Source: Nipponacmea schrenckii (taxonomy: Eukaryota; Mollusca; Gastropoda; Lottiidae). Taken from it: 64,000 nucleotides of DNA. Under the pieces are notes generated by a model that saw only the letters and a program-made list of their open reading frames with translations, searched no databases and was not told the DNA's origin. This document shows, in pieces, positions 30,370-40,372 of this stretch. The position numbers and the translations under genes were made by a program. Within the stretch, counting starts at the first letter, position 1. Every line of letters begins with the position of its first letter. The DNA lies in NCBI GenBank assembly GCA_030562195.1, contig CM060199.1:25192338-25256337 (forward strand), in the 5' to 3' direction.

Positions 30370-31710
30370 ATGGCGTTGAAAGGATCACTGTACGATGAAT
30401 TCGATGTCAAAGATGGCGACATTTCCTGTTACTTGGCAAGATTGGACCAATTTTTCATCGCTAACGATATTGAAAATACGAGAGCCAATGCAGCTAAAAG
30501 ACGTGCAATACTTTTAAGTAGTATTGGGGGAACGCCATTTCAAGTTTTGACCGATTTATGTTTTCCTACAGCTCCTCACGAGAAAACTTTCGATGAATTA
30601 GAAAAGTTATTGAAAGAACATTATAAACCTTTGGGAAATCGTGAGTGGAAGTGGACAAACGATTGTCAAAAGTCATTTGACAATGTGAAAAGACTTATTA
30701 GTTCAGATAAACTATTGGTGCACTATAATACTAACTTACCGTTGGAACTTGCTACTGACGCATCACCTTATGGTGTCGGTGCTGTTATGTTTCATATAAT
30801 TGATGGTGTACGCAAACCTATAGCATATGCTTCGCGGAGTTTGCATAAACATGAACATAATTATGCACAATTGGATAAGGAAGCTTTATCAATTATATTT
30901 GGTATTAGACGTTTTAGAAATTATGTATATGGTAGACATTTTACAATATTGAACGATCATAAACCTTTAGAACGTATTTTAGGATCAAAGACTGCCGTTC
31001 CAACATTAGCAGCACAACGTTTACAGCGCTGGGCAATTGAATTATCAGCCCTGGACTATGAACTGAAATATATATCTTCCAAAGATAATGTTTATGCTGA
31101 TGCATTATCACGTTTACCACTACCTGCAACCAATCAGGCTCCGGTAGAAGTTGATATGATATACAATATTCAGGATAAGATATTGGATAGTTTTCCTGTT
31201 ACAAGTAAACATATATCTACAGTCACCAGGACTGATCCAGTATTATCACGAGTTTTACACTATACAAAAACTGGATGGCCAGATTCTGTATATGATGAAA
31301 GATTAAAGCCTTATTTCCAACGAAGCTTCGATTTAACAGTTGAGCAGGATTGTATTCTGTGGGGAATAAGAGTGGTATTACCTACGAAATTTATTAGAGA
31401 CATTTTAGCGGAATTGCATGCTTCACATCCTGGTATTGTAAGAATGAAAGAAATAGCACGTAGTCATGTTTGGTGGCCAAATATAGATAAGGACATTTCT
31501 GATATGGTTAAAAGTTGTTCAACGTCTCAACAAACCAGAAGTTTACCAGCTTCTGCACCATTGATGCCATGGTTATGGCCAGGTTCACCATGGACTAGTG
31601 TTCACATAGACTTTGCGGAAAAGGATGGTAAAAATTATCTCATTGTGGTAGACAGTTATTCAAAATGGCCGGAGTGCATTCTACATCACAGGCAACAGTT
31701 ATTGTTTTAA
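30370..31710 (+). CDS. Internally deleted Gypsy (Ty3) polyprotein: gag N-term - RNase H - integrase N-part
   Basis: A single 446-residue frame fuses a gag N-terminus (residues 1-90, MALKGSLYDEFDVKDGDISC) directly to the RT/RNase H junction at about nt 30640 (residue 91, EWKWTNDCQKSFDNV). The nucleocapsid, protease and RT palm are lost without a frame change. RNase H is complete: LATDASPYGVGAVM (D130), DKEALSIIF (E171), NDHKPLERIL (D196) and ADALSRLPLP (D244). The integrase starts with HPGIVRMKEIARSHVWWP and the first core strand (HIDFAEKDGKNYLIVVD), then stops. It cannot support transposition, but the long open frame is unusual for a deletion derivative. Confidence 0.88.
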   Translation: MALKGSLYDEFDVKDGDISCYLARLDQFFIANDIENTRANAAKRRAILLSSIGGTPFQVLTDLCFPTAPHEKTFDELEKLLKEHYKPLGNREWKWTNDCQKSFDNVKRLISSDKLLVHYNTNLPLELATDASPYGVGAVMFHIIDGVRKPIAYASRSLHKHEHNYAQLDKEALSIIFGIRRFRNYVYGRHFTILNDHKPLERILGSKTAVPTLAAQRLQRWAIELSALDYELKYISSKDNVYADALSRLPLPATNQAPVEVDMIYNIQDKILDSFPVTSKHISTVTRTDPVLSRVLHYTKTGWPDSVYDERLKPYFQRSFDLTVEQDCILWGIRVVLPTKFIRDILAELHASHPGIVRMKEIARSHVWWPNIDKDISDMVKSCSTSQQTRSLPASAPLMPWLWPGSPWTSVHIDFAEKDGKNYLIVVDSYSKWPECILHHRQQLLF

Positions 31711-31715
31711 GAGAC

Positions 31716-31803
31716 TAGTAGTATATGAGCTTATAGATATCCGGCACCCCTCCGCTTCGCTCCGCTCCGCGCTACCGGATATCTATAAGCTCATATACTA
31801 CTA
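31716..31803. repeat. Perfect 29-bp palindrome with 30-nt GC-rich loop
   Basis: The segments tagtagtatatgagcttata (continuing gatatccgg) and its exact complement (31775-31803) flank the loop 31745-31774, built from ccgcttcgctccgctccgc. The 29/29 match with no decay marks it as recent or maintained. It sits exactly at the end of the truncated Gypsy integrase and before the virus-like element. Confidence 0.9.
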
Positions 31804-32416
31804 TTTGCCCACCCGCCCTCCCTCTTTAATAACCAAAAAATGTCTTTAATAAACATTCACTTTAAACTTCATGATATATTATTAACTAAATTCGTCTGCT
31901 AAATTATTGTTTAATCAATATTCAATTTAACATTCTTGAATATTCTCGAATTTTATTAACTGCGTCGTAATAGTTCACACCTGTTACTTGCCAACTCATT
32001 TTGAAGCCGGCCGTGTTAATGTACAGTTCAGTTTCTGTTTACTCTAGGTGTAATATTAAGGTATGTAATATCTATATCTAATATTAACAGTTTAATAATA
32101 TCAAATTTTCGTTAGTTTGTCAATTGTAAAACTAGAACGAATGGTTTCAGAAATTGGACAATGTTTCAAAATAATTCTGAAGAAGTAACGTTTTGGAAAC
32201 TAATGTGATTTGATAATATTTATCAATCTTATCCAAAACAGTTCGAGATTCTGTTTAGAAAGGTAAGTGTGTAAAATATATTTAATAATAAATTCTCCAT
32301 TTCATGTTTCAGGTTACGTGACAAGTATTCCACCAGATGTTATAAATAATCAATAAGATGTTATAAATAATCAATAATACAGTATTGACTCAGAAATATG
32401 TGTAATGTACCATGTG
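31804..32416. other. Non-coding AT-rich stretch before the Maverick-like genes
   Basis: No gene is seen. At 31833-31862 the sequence aaaaatgtctttaataaaca (on to ttcact) repeats the start-codon region of the integrase gene at 32989-33016, a short direct duplication 1.15 kb away. Confidence 0.5.
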
Positions 32417-32720
32417 ATCTTATTAACATAGAAAAGGAATATCATTCCTCTGAGACTGCGCATTGGAGTATTGACGTAATAAAGGAATATCATTGCTTTG
32501 AGACTGCGCAGTAGTGTATTGACGTAATAAAGGAATAATAGTGCTTTGAGACTGTGTAATGTAGGAACTTATTAACATAAAAGAGGAATATCATTGCTTT
32601 GAGACTGCGCAGTAGTGTATTGACGTAATAAAGGAATAATAGTGCTTTGAGACTGCGTATTAGAGTAACTTATTAACATAAAATAGGAATATCATTCCTC
32701 TGAGACTGCGTATTTGAACA
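32417..32720. repeat. Tandem repeat, about 57-65 bp units
   Basis: Five to six units combine acttattaacataaaa, aggaatatcattgctttgag, actgcgcagtagtgtat and tgacgtaataaagg. Two unit types alternate (cttattaacat and gtattgacgtaat), giving a two-unit period of about 120 bp. It lies just upstream of the virus-like gene block and could be promoter or terminal-repeat sequence. Confidence 0.8.
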
Positions 32721-32872
32721 ACAACCTTATATGAACATCCGTAACTATGAGTTGAACTATTAATAATAATTTATGATAATGTTGTATTGATTATGAACCT
32801 TTGAATTTATTTATACTTGTAATAAAATTCTTTTGTTTGTGTTTCTTTTATCAAATCTACTATATTAAAAAT

Positions 32873-33004
32873 ATGGGATTGATTTTAAAGCATGAAAAGG
32901 AAAAGTTCAATTACACTGGAGATGGTTTCTTCTCTGGATTGATGTCCCTTATACCAAAGGTTACATCCTTTGTAACTAAAAACAAAGACCAAAAATGTCT
33001 TTAA
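32873..33004 (+). CDS. Small Gly/hydrophobic protein of the Maverick-like element
   Basis: From ATG 32873 (an upstream in-frame ATG exists at 32801) a 43-residue product ends 10 nt inside the next gene. A GDGFFSGLMSLIPKV stretch forms a short amphipathic or membrane-active helix followed by a lysine-rich tail. Small proteins of this kind occur beside the structural genes of adenovirus-like elements. The comparison is by composition only and no family is claimed. Confidence 0.45.
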   Translation: MGLILKHEKEKFNYTGDGFFSGLMSLIPKVTSFVTKNKDQKCL

Positions 33005-34128
33005 TAAACATTCACTCCCCTACAACTTATTTCGGATCAGGAGACATTCAAAAATCTCTAACTAAACTTCCCGGTTTTCCATGGGCTAAATATATAGGTG
33101 AGAAACATCTTCCAGGTCATAATTACACTGGACCGGGAACTAGGTTAGATTTACGATTGGATGAAAATGATAATCCAAAACCAGGTGAAGAACCAGTTAA
33201 TAGAGTTGATGCTGCTGCACTCAAACACGACAAACTATACAGAAATGAAGACTTACAATTTCGACATGAAGCAGACAAACAAATGATTAAAGAATTAGAA
33301 TCTATTCCAAATCCCACTTTTAGAGAAAAGGTTGAAAGATTATTAAAATCTAAAATGAAATTAGGTATGGGATTAGCAGATGAAATTCATAAAGAATTCA
33401 GAAAAACTAAAAACTTTTTAAAAGTGAAAGTATTCGCCAAAGACGATATATGGTCAGCTGATTTAATTAATATGCCCCCAGAAAGAGGTTATAAATATTG
33501 TTTAACAGTTATAGATTTATATACAAGATACGCTTGGGTTATTCCTCTGAAAAACAAAACAGGTATAACTGTTAAAAATGCATTTGAAACAATAATGAAA
33601 CATAGAAAACCCAAAAAGTTATGGGTAGATCAAGGAACAGAATTTTATAATAAAAATATGAAATCTTTAGGGTTTGAAATTTACAGTACATATAACGAAG
33701 GTAAAGCTGTAGTAATTGAGAGATTTAACAGAACTTTGAAAAACAAATTATTCAAAAAGTTCACAGAATTGAATTCTCAAAAATGGCTTAAAATATTACC
33801 TATTGTTGTCGATGAATATAATAATAAAATTCATTCATCTATAAAAGTTACTCCTACAGAAGCTTCAAAAAATCCAGATATTATAAAATCAATTAACACA
33901 CAAAACAATTTTGAAAATGAGAATTTAAATATTAAACGCAAATTTAAAGTTGGAGATAGAGTTCGTATTTATAAATATAAAAGTAAATTCGAAAAAGGTT
34001 ATGTTGGATATTGGACGAATGAAATCTTTATAATTGATAAAGTTAATAAAACTTCACCACCAACTTACAGTTTAGTAGATTTACATGGTGAATTTTATCA
34101 AAACGAACTTCAAAAAACTGATTTTTAA
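32995..34128 (+). CDS. PLA2-like domain fused to retroviral-type DDE integrase
   Basis: The intact 377-residue frame has two parts. Residues about 25-90 carry a Ca-loop-like YTGPGTRLD and, 25 residues on, RVDAAALKHDKLY, with the His-Asp pair of parvovirus-VP1-type phospholipase A2. Residues about 150-310 are an integrase core: DDIWSADLI (first Asp), KKLWVDQGTEFYN (second Asp), and VVIERFNRTLKNKLF (Glu). After it come the EYNNKIHSSIKVTPTEA block and a chromo/SH3-like C-terminus (VGDRVRIYKYK). In Mavericks the integrase inserts the linear genome. A PLA2 module could act in membrane breach in a virus-like life cycle. Whether the two parts act as one protein is unknown. Confidence 0.85.
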   Translation: MSLINIHSPTTYFGSGDIQKSLTKLPGFPWAKYIGEKHLPGHNYTGPGTRLDLRLDENDNPKPGEEPVNRVDAAALKHDKLYRNEDLQFRHEADKQMIKELESIPNPTFREKVERLLKSKMKLGMGLADEIHKEFRKTKNFLKVKVFAKDDIWSADLINMPPERGYKYCLTVIDLYTRYAWVIPLKNKTGITVKNAFETIMKHRKPKKLWVDQGTEFYNKNMKSLGFEIYSTYNEGKAVVIERFNRTLKNKLFKKFTELNSQKWLKILPIVVDEYNNKIHSSIKVTPTEASKNPDIIKSINTQNNFENENLNIKRKFKVGDRVRIYKYKSKFEKGYVGYWTNEIFIIDKVNKTSPPTYSLVDLHGEFYQNELQKTDF

Positions 34129-34131
34129 ATA

Positions 34132-34528
34132 ATGATTACTTTCGAAGAATTCTTACAAAAATACGGAACTGATACTACCACAAATTTTCAATTAATCAGA
34201 TGGGCAGAGGAATTTAACATAAAACCTTTTTACTACTGTATGCGTGATGAAATATCATCTCTTAAAAATAAAACAAAGTTTTATGCTATAACTAATATCC
34301 ATACTTCAGATCAAAAAGGCGTCCATCATTCTGCTTTATTCAAAGGGGATTCGATGTATTTTTTTGATTCATATGGATTAGATCCAACTAAAGAAATTGA
34401 TTTGAATTATGGCCCTTTTCAAAATTCAAAAACCAGGGGATAAATTTTGTGGACAACTTTCACTTTGGGTTTTATATCAATTAAGTTTAGGTAAACCATT
34501 TGAACAAATAGTATTAAATCTTGTTTAA
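34132..34528 (+). pseudogene. Adenain-like cysteine protease, one frameshift
   Basis: The gene starts 3 nt after the integrase stop. The first frame (103 residues, to 34443) holds the catalytic His (GVHHSALFKG) and Asp region (FFDSYGLDPT). The Gln/Cys block (FCGQLSLWVLYQ) lies in the next frame, ending at TAA 34526-34528, so one indel around 34420-34435 breaks it. Adenain-type proteases mature capsid proteins in adenoviruses and Mavericks. Length over both frames, about 131 residues, is short for the family. Confidence 0.8.
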
Positions 34529-35686
34529 AAAAAATGGCAAATAAATTTGGTCTAGGAAACTTAAAGAATGAAGCTCCTACATTAACGCTTAGTAAATTCA
34601 AACCCTATTTTTAGATCAAACTGGAGACACACTTCAAGGTGATATAGATATGAATAATTTCAAAATAACTAATTTAAGATTTCCTCAACAGAAAAAAGAT
34701 GCAATTAATAAAGGTTATTTAACTCGAACTAAAAGTTTACATAAAAAAATCACTGTATTAGATAAAGATAGTAAAAACCAATTAGAAAATCATCAAAATC
34801 TTTTAGATTCACATCATAAAAAACTAGAAAGTTATCAACAACAATTAGCTAATATAGTTGATAAAACTCAGTTGGATAGAATAAATTTATTAATATCACA
34901 ACTAGACGAAAATATTACAAAACAAAAATCAGATATTAAACAACTGATAGGTAACATTAAACCAGGTATAAGCGAAGAAAAATTAAAACAAGAATTAGCT
35001 AATCTTGAAACGAAACTAAATGATGATAATGAACTAACAGAAATTAAAACCTATATTCAACAACAATTAGTTAATGTGGTTGATAAATCTCAGTTACAAA
35101 ATTTAAATTTATTAATATCTCAACTAGACGATAAAATTACAAAGCAAAAGTTAAATGTTAAAGATCTAATAAGTAACATTAAACCAGGTATAAGCGAAGA
35201 AAAATTAAAACAAGAATTAATTAATCTAGAGACGAAACTTAATGATGACGGTAAACTAACAGTAATTAAAACTTATGTTCGACATCAATGTGGTTGATGA
35301 AACTCGGTTAGAGAGATTAAGATCATTAATATCCAAATTAGATGATAGAATTACAAAAGAGAAAATAGATTTGAAACAACTAATAGATAATATTAAACCA
35401 GGTATAAGCGAAGAAAGACTGAAACAAGAATTATCTAAATTAGAAACAAATAATAACAACGAGCTAACAGAAATTAAAACTTATATTCAACAACAATTAG
35501 TTAATGTAGCCGATAAAACTCAGTTAGAAAATGTAAATTTATTAACAACCCAATTAGCAATAGCTAATATTAAACCAGGTATAAGCGAAGACAAATTAAA
35601 ACAAGAATTATCTGATTTAGAAACTGAACTAAATGATATCAATGAACTAACAGAAATTAAAACTTATATCGAACAGCAATTGGCTT

Positions 35687-38249
35687 TTAGATAGATAGAT
35701 AGTTTATTTACAAAAGCATTAAGTTACAAACTTATAGCCATTACTGAAAAATATATACAAGCATAACAGAGGGTGATGACACAAATACAAAACAAACAAA
35801 ATATGAACAATGGGTAATATGTTACAAATACAAAAGAATTATTTACAACTGCAATGATAAAAGTATAAAAGTTTAATTTAGCGTTAAAAAGAGGTACGAA
35901 GTTTAAATGCGAAATATGTATTTAGAGAGTGGTGATAGTAAAGAAGTACAACTGGAAGACATAAGACATATGAATTTTTCTAAAGTTGGATATACATAGT
36001 AGTAAGGAGGTAGATATCGTTTTCTTAGATCAGAATAGGCAGTACAGCATAATAGAAAATGAAATTCGTCTTCAACGACATTCATATCACAATAAATACA
36101 TAACCTTTCATTTCTATGTACATTTGTATATCTTCCTGTTTCTATTGCCAGATTGTGGGCACTGCATCTAAATTTAGACAAACATTTTCTATATTTCGGC
36201 ATAATAGAATTGTTTAAATAAGGTTTAAAATCAAGATCGTAGGTAAACAAGTTATAATAATATAATTTAGAGGAGTTGAAACGTGAACTATTCCATCCTT
36301 GAATGAATTGATCTAATAAACGGCGCCTATACTTATTTGTGGACAGAGCCACGGTAACTTCCCCTTGGTTCATCCAATTACTTGAAAAACCTAGTGAGTC
36401 TAACATACATTTAACGTTATAACGTTATAGGCCCAATTATATTTTTTATAATTATTAAACATATAAGGACTGTTACATGTTACATTATAAATAAAATTTA
36501 AAAATGAGTTTTTATCAGATAATATTTTCAGCCAATAATTTAGAATTAAATAAATACGTTTATAATACAATGGTGTTACACCAAGTTCTCCGTAAACAGC
36601 ATTTGAAGGCGTAGATGATTTCACTCCAAGAATTTTTTTACAAAAATTAATATGAACTATTTCAATATCAGGTCCAATATGGAAACCCCATACAACACGA
36701 GCATAATTTAAAATAGATCCGATATAGCAATTAAACAGTTGATATTGTTGATTTACGCTTAAATATACATTGTTAAAAACATAACTGATAAACACCCTTA
36801 CTCCCTTTAACAGATATAGATTTCTGAGCATTGCTGAACAGGCCGTTACTGGAAAACTCGACACCAAGATAATTAAAAGATTTTACATTTTCTAATGGAT
36901 AGCCATTATAATTAAATATACATGTATTATAAGAATTATTCCGACCTTTCTTAAATATCATAGTTTTAGTCTTAGCAATATTAACATCAAGTTTCCAAAG
37001 ATTGCAGTACATATATAATCTATTTAAAAGCGATTGAAGGCCAGCAGCAGAAGAGGATAATAATGTACTATCGTCAGCATACGTAAGTGTAGTTAAGACA
37101 CGATTTTCAAGAATGACAGGATCCATAACATCAGCTGACAGAAATGAGTCAAAGTCATACATATATAAAAGGAATAATAATGGTGAGAGGTTATCTCCCT
37201 GCTTTACGCCAGAGTGGGAAGGGAAACAGTCGGTGTATTCACCTTTATACTTCACACATAATGAAACGGATTTGTACATAGAGTGGATGCATCTTAACAT
37301 TTTATTACTTAAACCTATATCTCTTAATTTATGTAGTAGCAATTGTCTATCTATCTTATCAAAACATTTTGAAAAATCAATAAATGCACAGTATAATTGT
37401 TTGCCTTCAGACAAAAACTTGTTTACTACTGGACTTAAAATAAAGGTACAATCAACAGTACTCTTCTTAGGTTGGAAACCAAATTGAGTGGGGGTAATAT
37501 GCTATAGTCGTTAGCCTAATTAAAAATTCTTTGGTTTATAATAGCTGAGAATAATTTTGCAAAAATGGACATAACCGTTATGCCTCTATAGTTATTGACG
37601 TCATCAGAGATGCCTTTCTTGGGTACAGGCACAATGTTACATTTCCTCCATGGAGAGGGATATAGGGAGGTGTTAAATATAACATTAAATAAATGGCATA
37701 AATACAAGCAAACATCGTTACTAAAATTCTTTATAACTTCTGGGGGGATACCATCCTGTCCAGAACTTTTACCAGGCTTGAGTTTAGAAATAGCTTTACA
37801 TACCTCTGATACGGTTATTTCGCAGTCTAGGGAGCATATATTTTGATTATCAGGGCAATGAAGCATCAATTCGTCAGAAGGACTATCGCTATTATCAAAA
37901 ACACTTTTGAAATTGTTATGAAAATCAATAAGAGAAATGAATATTGATCTATTCGATTGAGGTTTTGATTTATAAAAACGAATTTGTTTCCAAAAATTCT
38001 TAGGATTGTCCTTTGCTTCCTGACACAATTGCTTACCTTCATCATACATATAAAAATTCTTTGCATATTTTTTCACATTATTGAATACAGTTTTGGCATG
38101 AACAAAGCTATTCCTATTCGTTTCCGTTTTACAATTATTATATATATTTCTGGCTTGAATAAAGTTTTCTCTTTCAATAATACAATCATTATCAAACCAT
38201 TTATTGCTTATATTAGTAGAGTTACTCTTTTTACCACCCACCCTTTGCA
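35687..38249 (-). mobile_element. LINE inserted in the fibre-like gene, reverse orientation
   Basis: On the minus strand from 38246: the end of an inter-domain region (NKWFDNDCIIERENF, NPKNFWKQIRFYKSK), RT blocks ISKLKPGKSSGQDGIPPEVI and VPVPKKGISDDVNNYRGI (37516-38246), then FIDFSKCFDKIDRQLLLHKL, HSGVKQGDNLSPLLFLLYMY and TYADDSTLLSSS (36773-37414). Next come KKILGVKSSTPSNAVYGELG (36400-36867) and the C-terminal CRKCLSKFRC-type/ERLCIYCDMN tail (35903-36406). Three frame breaks separate them. The endonuclease is absent (5'-truncated). The 3' end carries a (TCTA)n tail, seen as atagatagatag at 35693-35706. Confidence 0.88.
36773..37414 (-). pseudogene. LINE RT palm domain
   Basis: The 213-residue frame includes AFIDFSKCFDKIDRQLL (Asp of block A), HSGVKQGDNLSPLLF (block B), TLTYADDSTLLSS (YADD catalytic pair) and NIAKTKTMIFKKG. 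The core residues are intact. Flanking segments in other frames at 37516-38246 (upstream fingers) and 35903-36867 (thumb and C-terminal tail) show the gene as a whole is broken. Confidence 0.9.
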
Positions 38250-38316
38250 CAGTTAGAGAGATTAAGATCATTAATATTTCAATTAGATCGAAAAATTGAG
38301 ACAAGAGACATAAAAA

Positions 38317-38672
38317 ATGTTTCAAGAAATTAATAAAAAATTTCTACCTAAAGAAACTTATTTTACTTTACCCTTTAATGATGGTATTTTAGAAAAGTAT
38401 GGATTTGTTGCAAAATATGTAGGAAGATTAATTGAACCATCTAAATTTAAAGCTGTTTTTGAGAAAAGTAACGTTGCAATATTTAGTATGAATTCTTGAG
38501 CTAATTTTGGTGCGGCTATTACTATATTATTTCCTTTTAAATTGAAAATAAAATCAGTAATTAAAAATGAAGATATAAAACGTATACCAAATGTAGAGGA
38601 TGTAATTTATACTGTAAAAATTTTCACAATAACAAAGGGAGGAAAAAAAGAAATGGTTATGACGTTTTTGTA
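38317..38672 (+). pseudogene. Unidentified ORF of the Maverick-like element, one stop
   Basis: It starts at ATG 38317, right after the fibre-like gene. MFQEINKKFLPKETYFTLPF... runs to TGA 38499, then the same frame continues (ANFGAAITILFPFKLKIKSV) to 38672. I do not recognise a family. Position after a fibre-like gene and a beta-rich look would suit a minor structural protein. This is inference. Confidence 0.4.
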
Positions 38673-39011
38673 GATGGTAGTAAAAATAGAAAACCTATCG
38701 AAATCAAACTTGATACAGATTTTGTCGATGGATTGGAATATGAAATAACTTTTGATATTTCTAACTTATTAGCAAATACTATAGTTTATAGAGAAGAAAT
38801 ATCACTTCTCATTACTGAATACCATTTATATTTCCTGGATTTGATATTAATGACAAATGAAAAACCACTAAGTGTAAATTTGATAAATAATAAGGATTTA
38901 CAAAAGGAAGGAAGAAAAAAATATACATTTTTGAAATGGAAAGAATTTGAACATATAAGATTTTATTTTGATTTTGATAATATTTTTACTTCAATTGATA
39001 TTCATAAATCT
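38660..39011 (+). CDS. Unidentified partial ORF running into the gap
   Basis: A frame open from about 38660 (DVFVDGSKNRKPIEIKLDTD) continues through MEYEITFDISNLLANT (Met at 38733) to DNIFTSIDIHKS at the gap edge. It alternates charged and aromatic residues and has no recognised motif. It may continue the preceding ORF after a frameshift. The real end lies in the unsequenced gap. Confidence 0.4.
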
Positions 39012-39511
39012 NNNNNNNNNNNNNNNNNNNNNNNNNNNNNNNNNNNNNNNNNNNNNNNNNNNNNNNNNNNNNNNNNNNNNNNNNNNNNNNNNNNNNNNNN
39101 NNNNNNNNNNNNNNNNNNNNNNNNNNNNNNNNNNNNNNNNNNNNNNNNNNNNNNNNNNNNNNNNNNNNNNNNNNNNNNNNNNNNNNNNNNNNNNNNNNNN
39201 NNNNNNNNNNNNNNNNNNNNNNNNNNNNNNNNNNNNNNNNNNNNNNNNNNNNNNNNNNNNNNNNNNNNNNNNNNNNNNNNNNNNNNNNNNNNNNNNNNNN
39301 NNNNNNNNNNNNNNNNNNNNNNNNNNNNNNNNNNNNNNNNNNNNNNNNNNNNNNNNNNNNNNNNNNNNNNNNNNNNNNNNNNNNNNNNNNNNNNNNNNNN
39401 NNNNNNNNNNNNNNNNNNNNNNNNNNNNNNNNNNNNNNNNNNNNNNNNNNNNNNNNNNNNNNNNNNNNNNNNNNNNNNNNNNNNNNNNNNNNNNNNNNNN
39501 NNNNNNNNNNN
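39012..39511. other. Assembly gap, 500 N
   Basis: Exactly 500 Ns, the usual placeholder for a gap of unknown size. Open frames across it are artefacts. Confidence 1.
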
Positions 39512-40042
39512 TTTGAGCAAACTGTAACCCCGCCTCACTCCTATGCAATATTGTAAAATGACAGAAGAGGAAGAATGAAAGATCATCATTTGCTGTATGT
39601 GCAGAGTTTGAGTAGGCCAATATATTTTTGAATATTTCCAACCCATTTATGCTTTTATCACCCAATAAGGTATTCTGCAGTAGATATCGCTTGTATGATA
39701 AATGACGTTATCTACTGCACTATATCTACTAGGAGATAACGCTTCTACTACACTATATCTACTAGGAGATAACGCTTGCAATGGTTTCTAACAGCGATAT
39801 TGAGTGATAAATAAAATCTCAAACTCTTCTTTCTTGATATCAAAAAATATCCGTACTCGTTGATAAAATTCAAAAAAAAACTCGGCAGAGCCTCGGAGTT
39901 TTGCACTTTTATCAATTTGTGGTGATATTTTTGATATCAAGAAAGACTCGTTAGAGATTCTCTATTTACCTTTATCCCTTTAATGCATCTATCTGCATAA
40001 TTATATTACTTACATATTAAGTAACTCTTGTTTTGGTTTCAG

Positions 40043-40259
40043 ATGTTTGTTAATGGGTTTGAGAGTAACTCCAGAAAGGGCCATTACCATCATAAATGCA
40101 TGTGCGGTTTTGCACAATATTGCCATTATCAACAGGGATAACTTTGAGCCACTGATAGAGAACGAGGCAGCAGTGGCTCCTGTTCCAAATGCTAGAGGCG
40201 ATGATGCACCAGCTGGCCTAGCAACTAGAAATTACTTTGTTAACACATATTTTGCATAA
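40043..40259 (+). CDS. HARBI1-type transposase, last exon (partial gene copy)
   Basis: After a ttggtttcag acceptor the exon reads CLLMGLRVTPERAITIINAC, continues AVLHNIAIINRDNFEP and ends ATRNYFVNTYFA-stop, identical in protein to the complete copy at 47356-47572. The four upstream exons fall in the gap or are absent, so this copy cannot make the transposase by itself. Confidence 0.88.
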
Positions 40260-40372
40260 AACTTAGTTGGTTTTTTTTCACAGGACCCACCAAAATCATC
40301 AAAAGTTTGTGTATTGATTCCCATCTCAGTTTTGGCCTTAAATATTTTTTAACACAGGAGATTTTTTTTTTT

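Larger units (their letters stand above)
34534..38311 (+). pseudogene. Fibre-like coiled-coil gene, frameshifted and split by a LINE
   Basis: It begins at ATG 34534 (MANKFGLGNLKNEAPTL), shifts frame near 34605, and then has a phage-tail-fibre-like collar GDTLQGDIDMNNFKITNL. A long alpha-helical shaft follows, made of repeats of about 72-74 residues that contain INLLISQLDENITKQK, IKPGISEEKLKQEL and NLETKLNDDNELTEIKTYI. Repeats recur at about 34960, 35180, 35395 and 35573 (the last shorter). A frameshift lies at about 35280. The shaft breaks at about 35686 and resumes at 38250 (QLERLRSLI-type) after the inserted LINE. It is probably a trimeric attachment-like protein, inferred from the repeats and collar. 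Confidence 0.65.
32740..39011 (+). mobile_element. Maverick/adintovirus-like element remnant (right side lost in the gap)
   Basis: A gene block on one strand, with short spacings and overlaps unlike the intron-rich neighbours, contains a small hydrophobic protein, a PLA2-like/integrase ORF, an adenain-like protease, a fibre-like coiled-coil gene and two unidentified ORFs. Integrase plus adenovirus-type protease is the Maverick/Polinton signature, and adintoviruses are close relatives. No polymerase B, packaging ATPase or capsid gene is seen before the 500-N gap. A LINE at 35687-38249 interrupts it. Frameshifts in the protease and fibre genes make it a fossil. Confidence 0.75.

Noticed and set aside
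38991..39665. Long frames through the first N run
   Set aside because: They consist of translated Ns and are artefacts. The same applies at 63169-63782.
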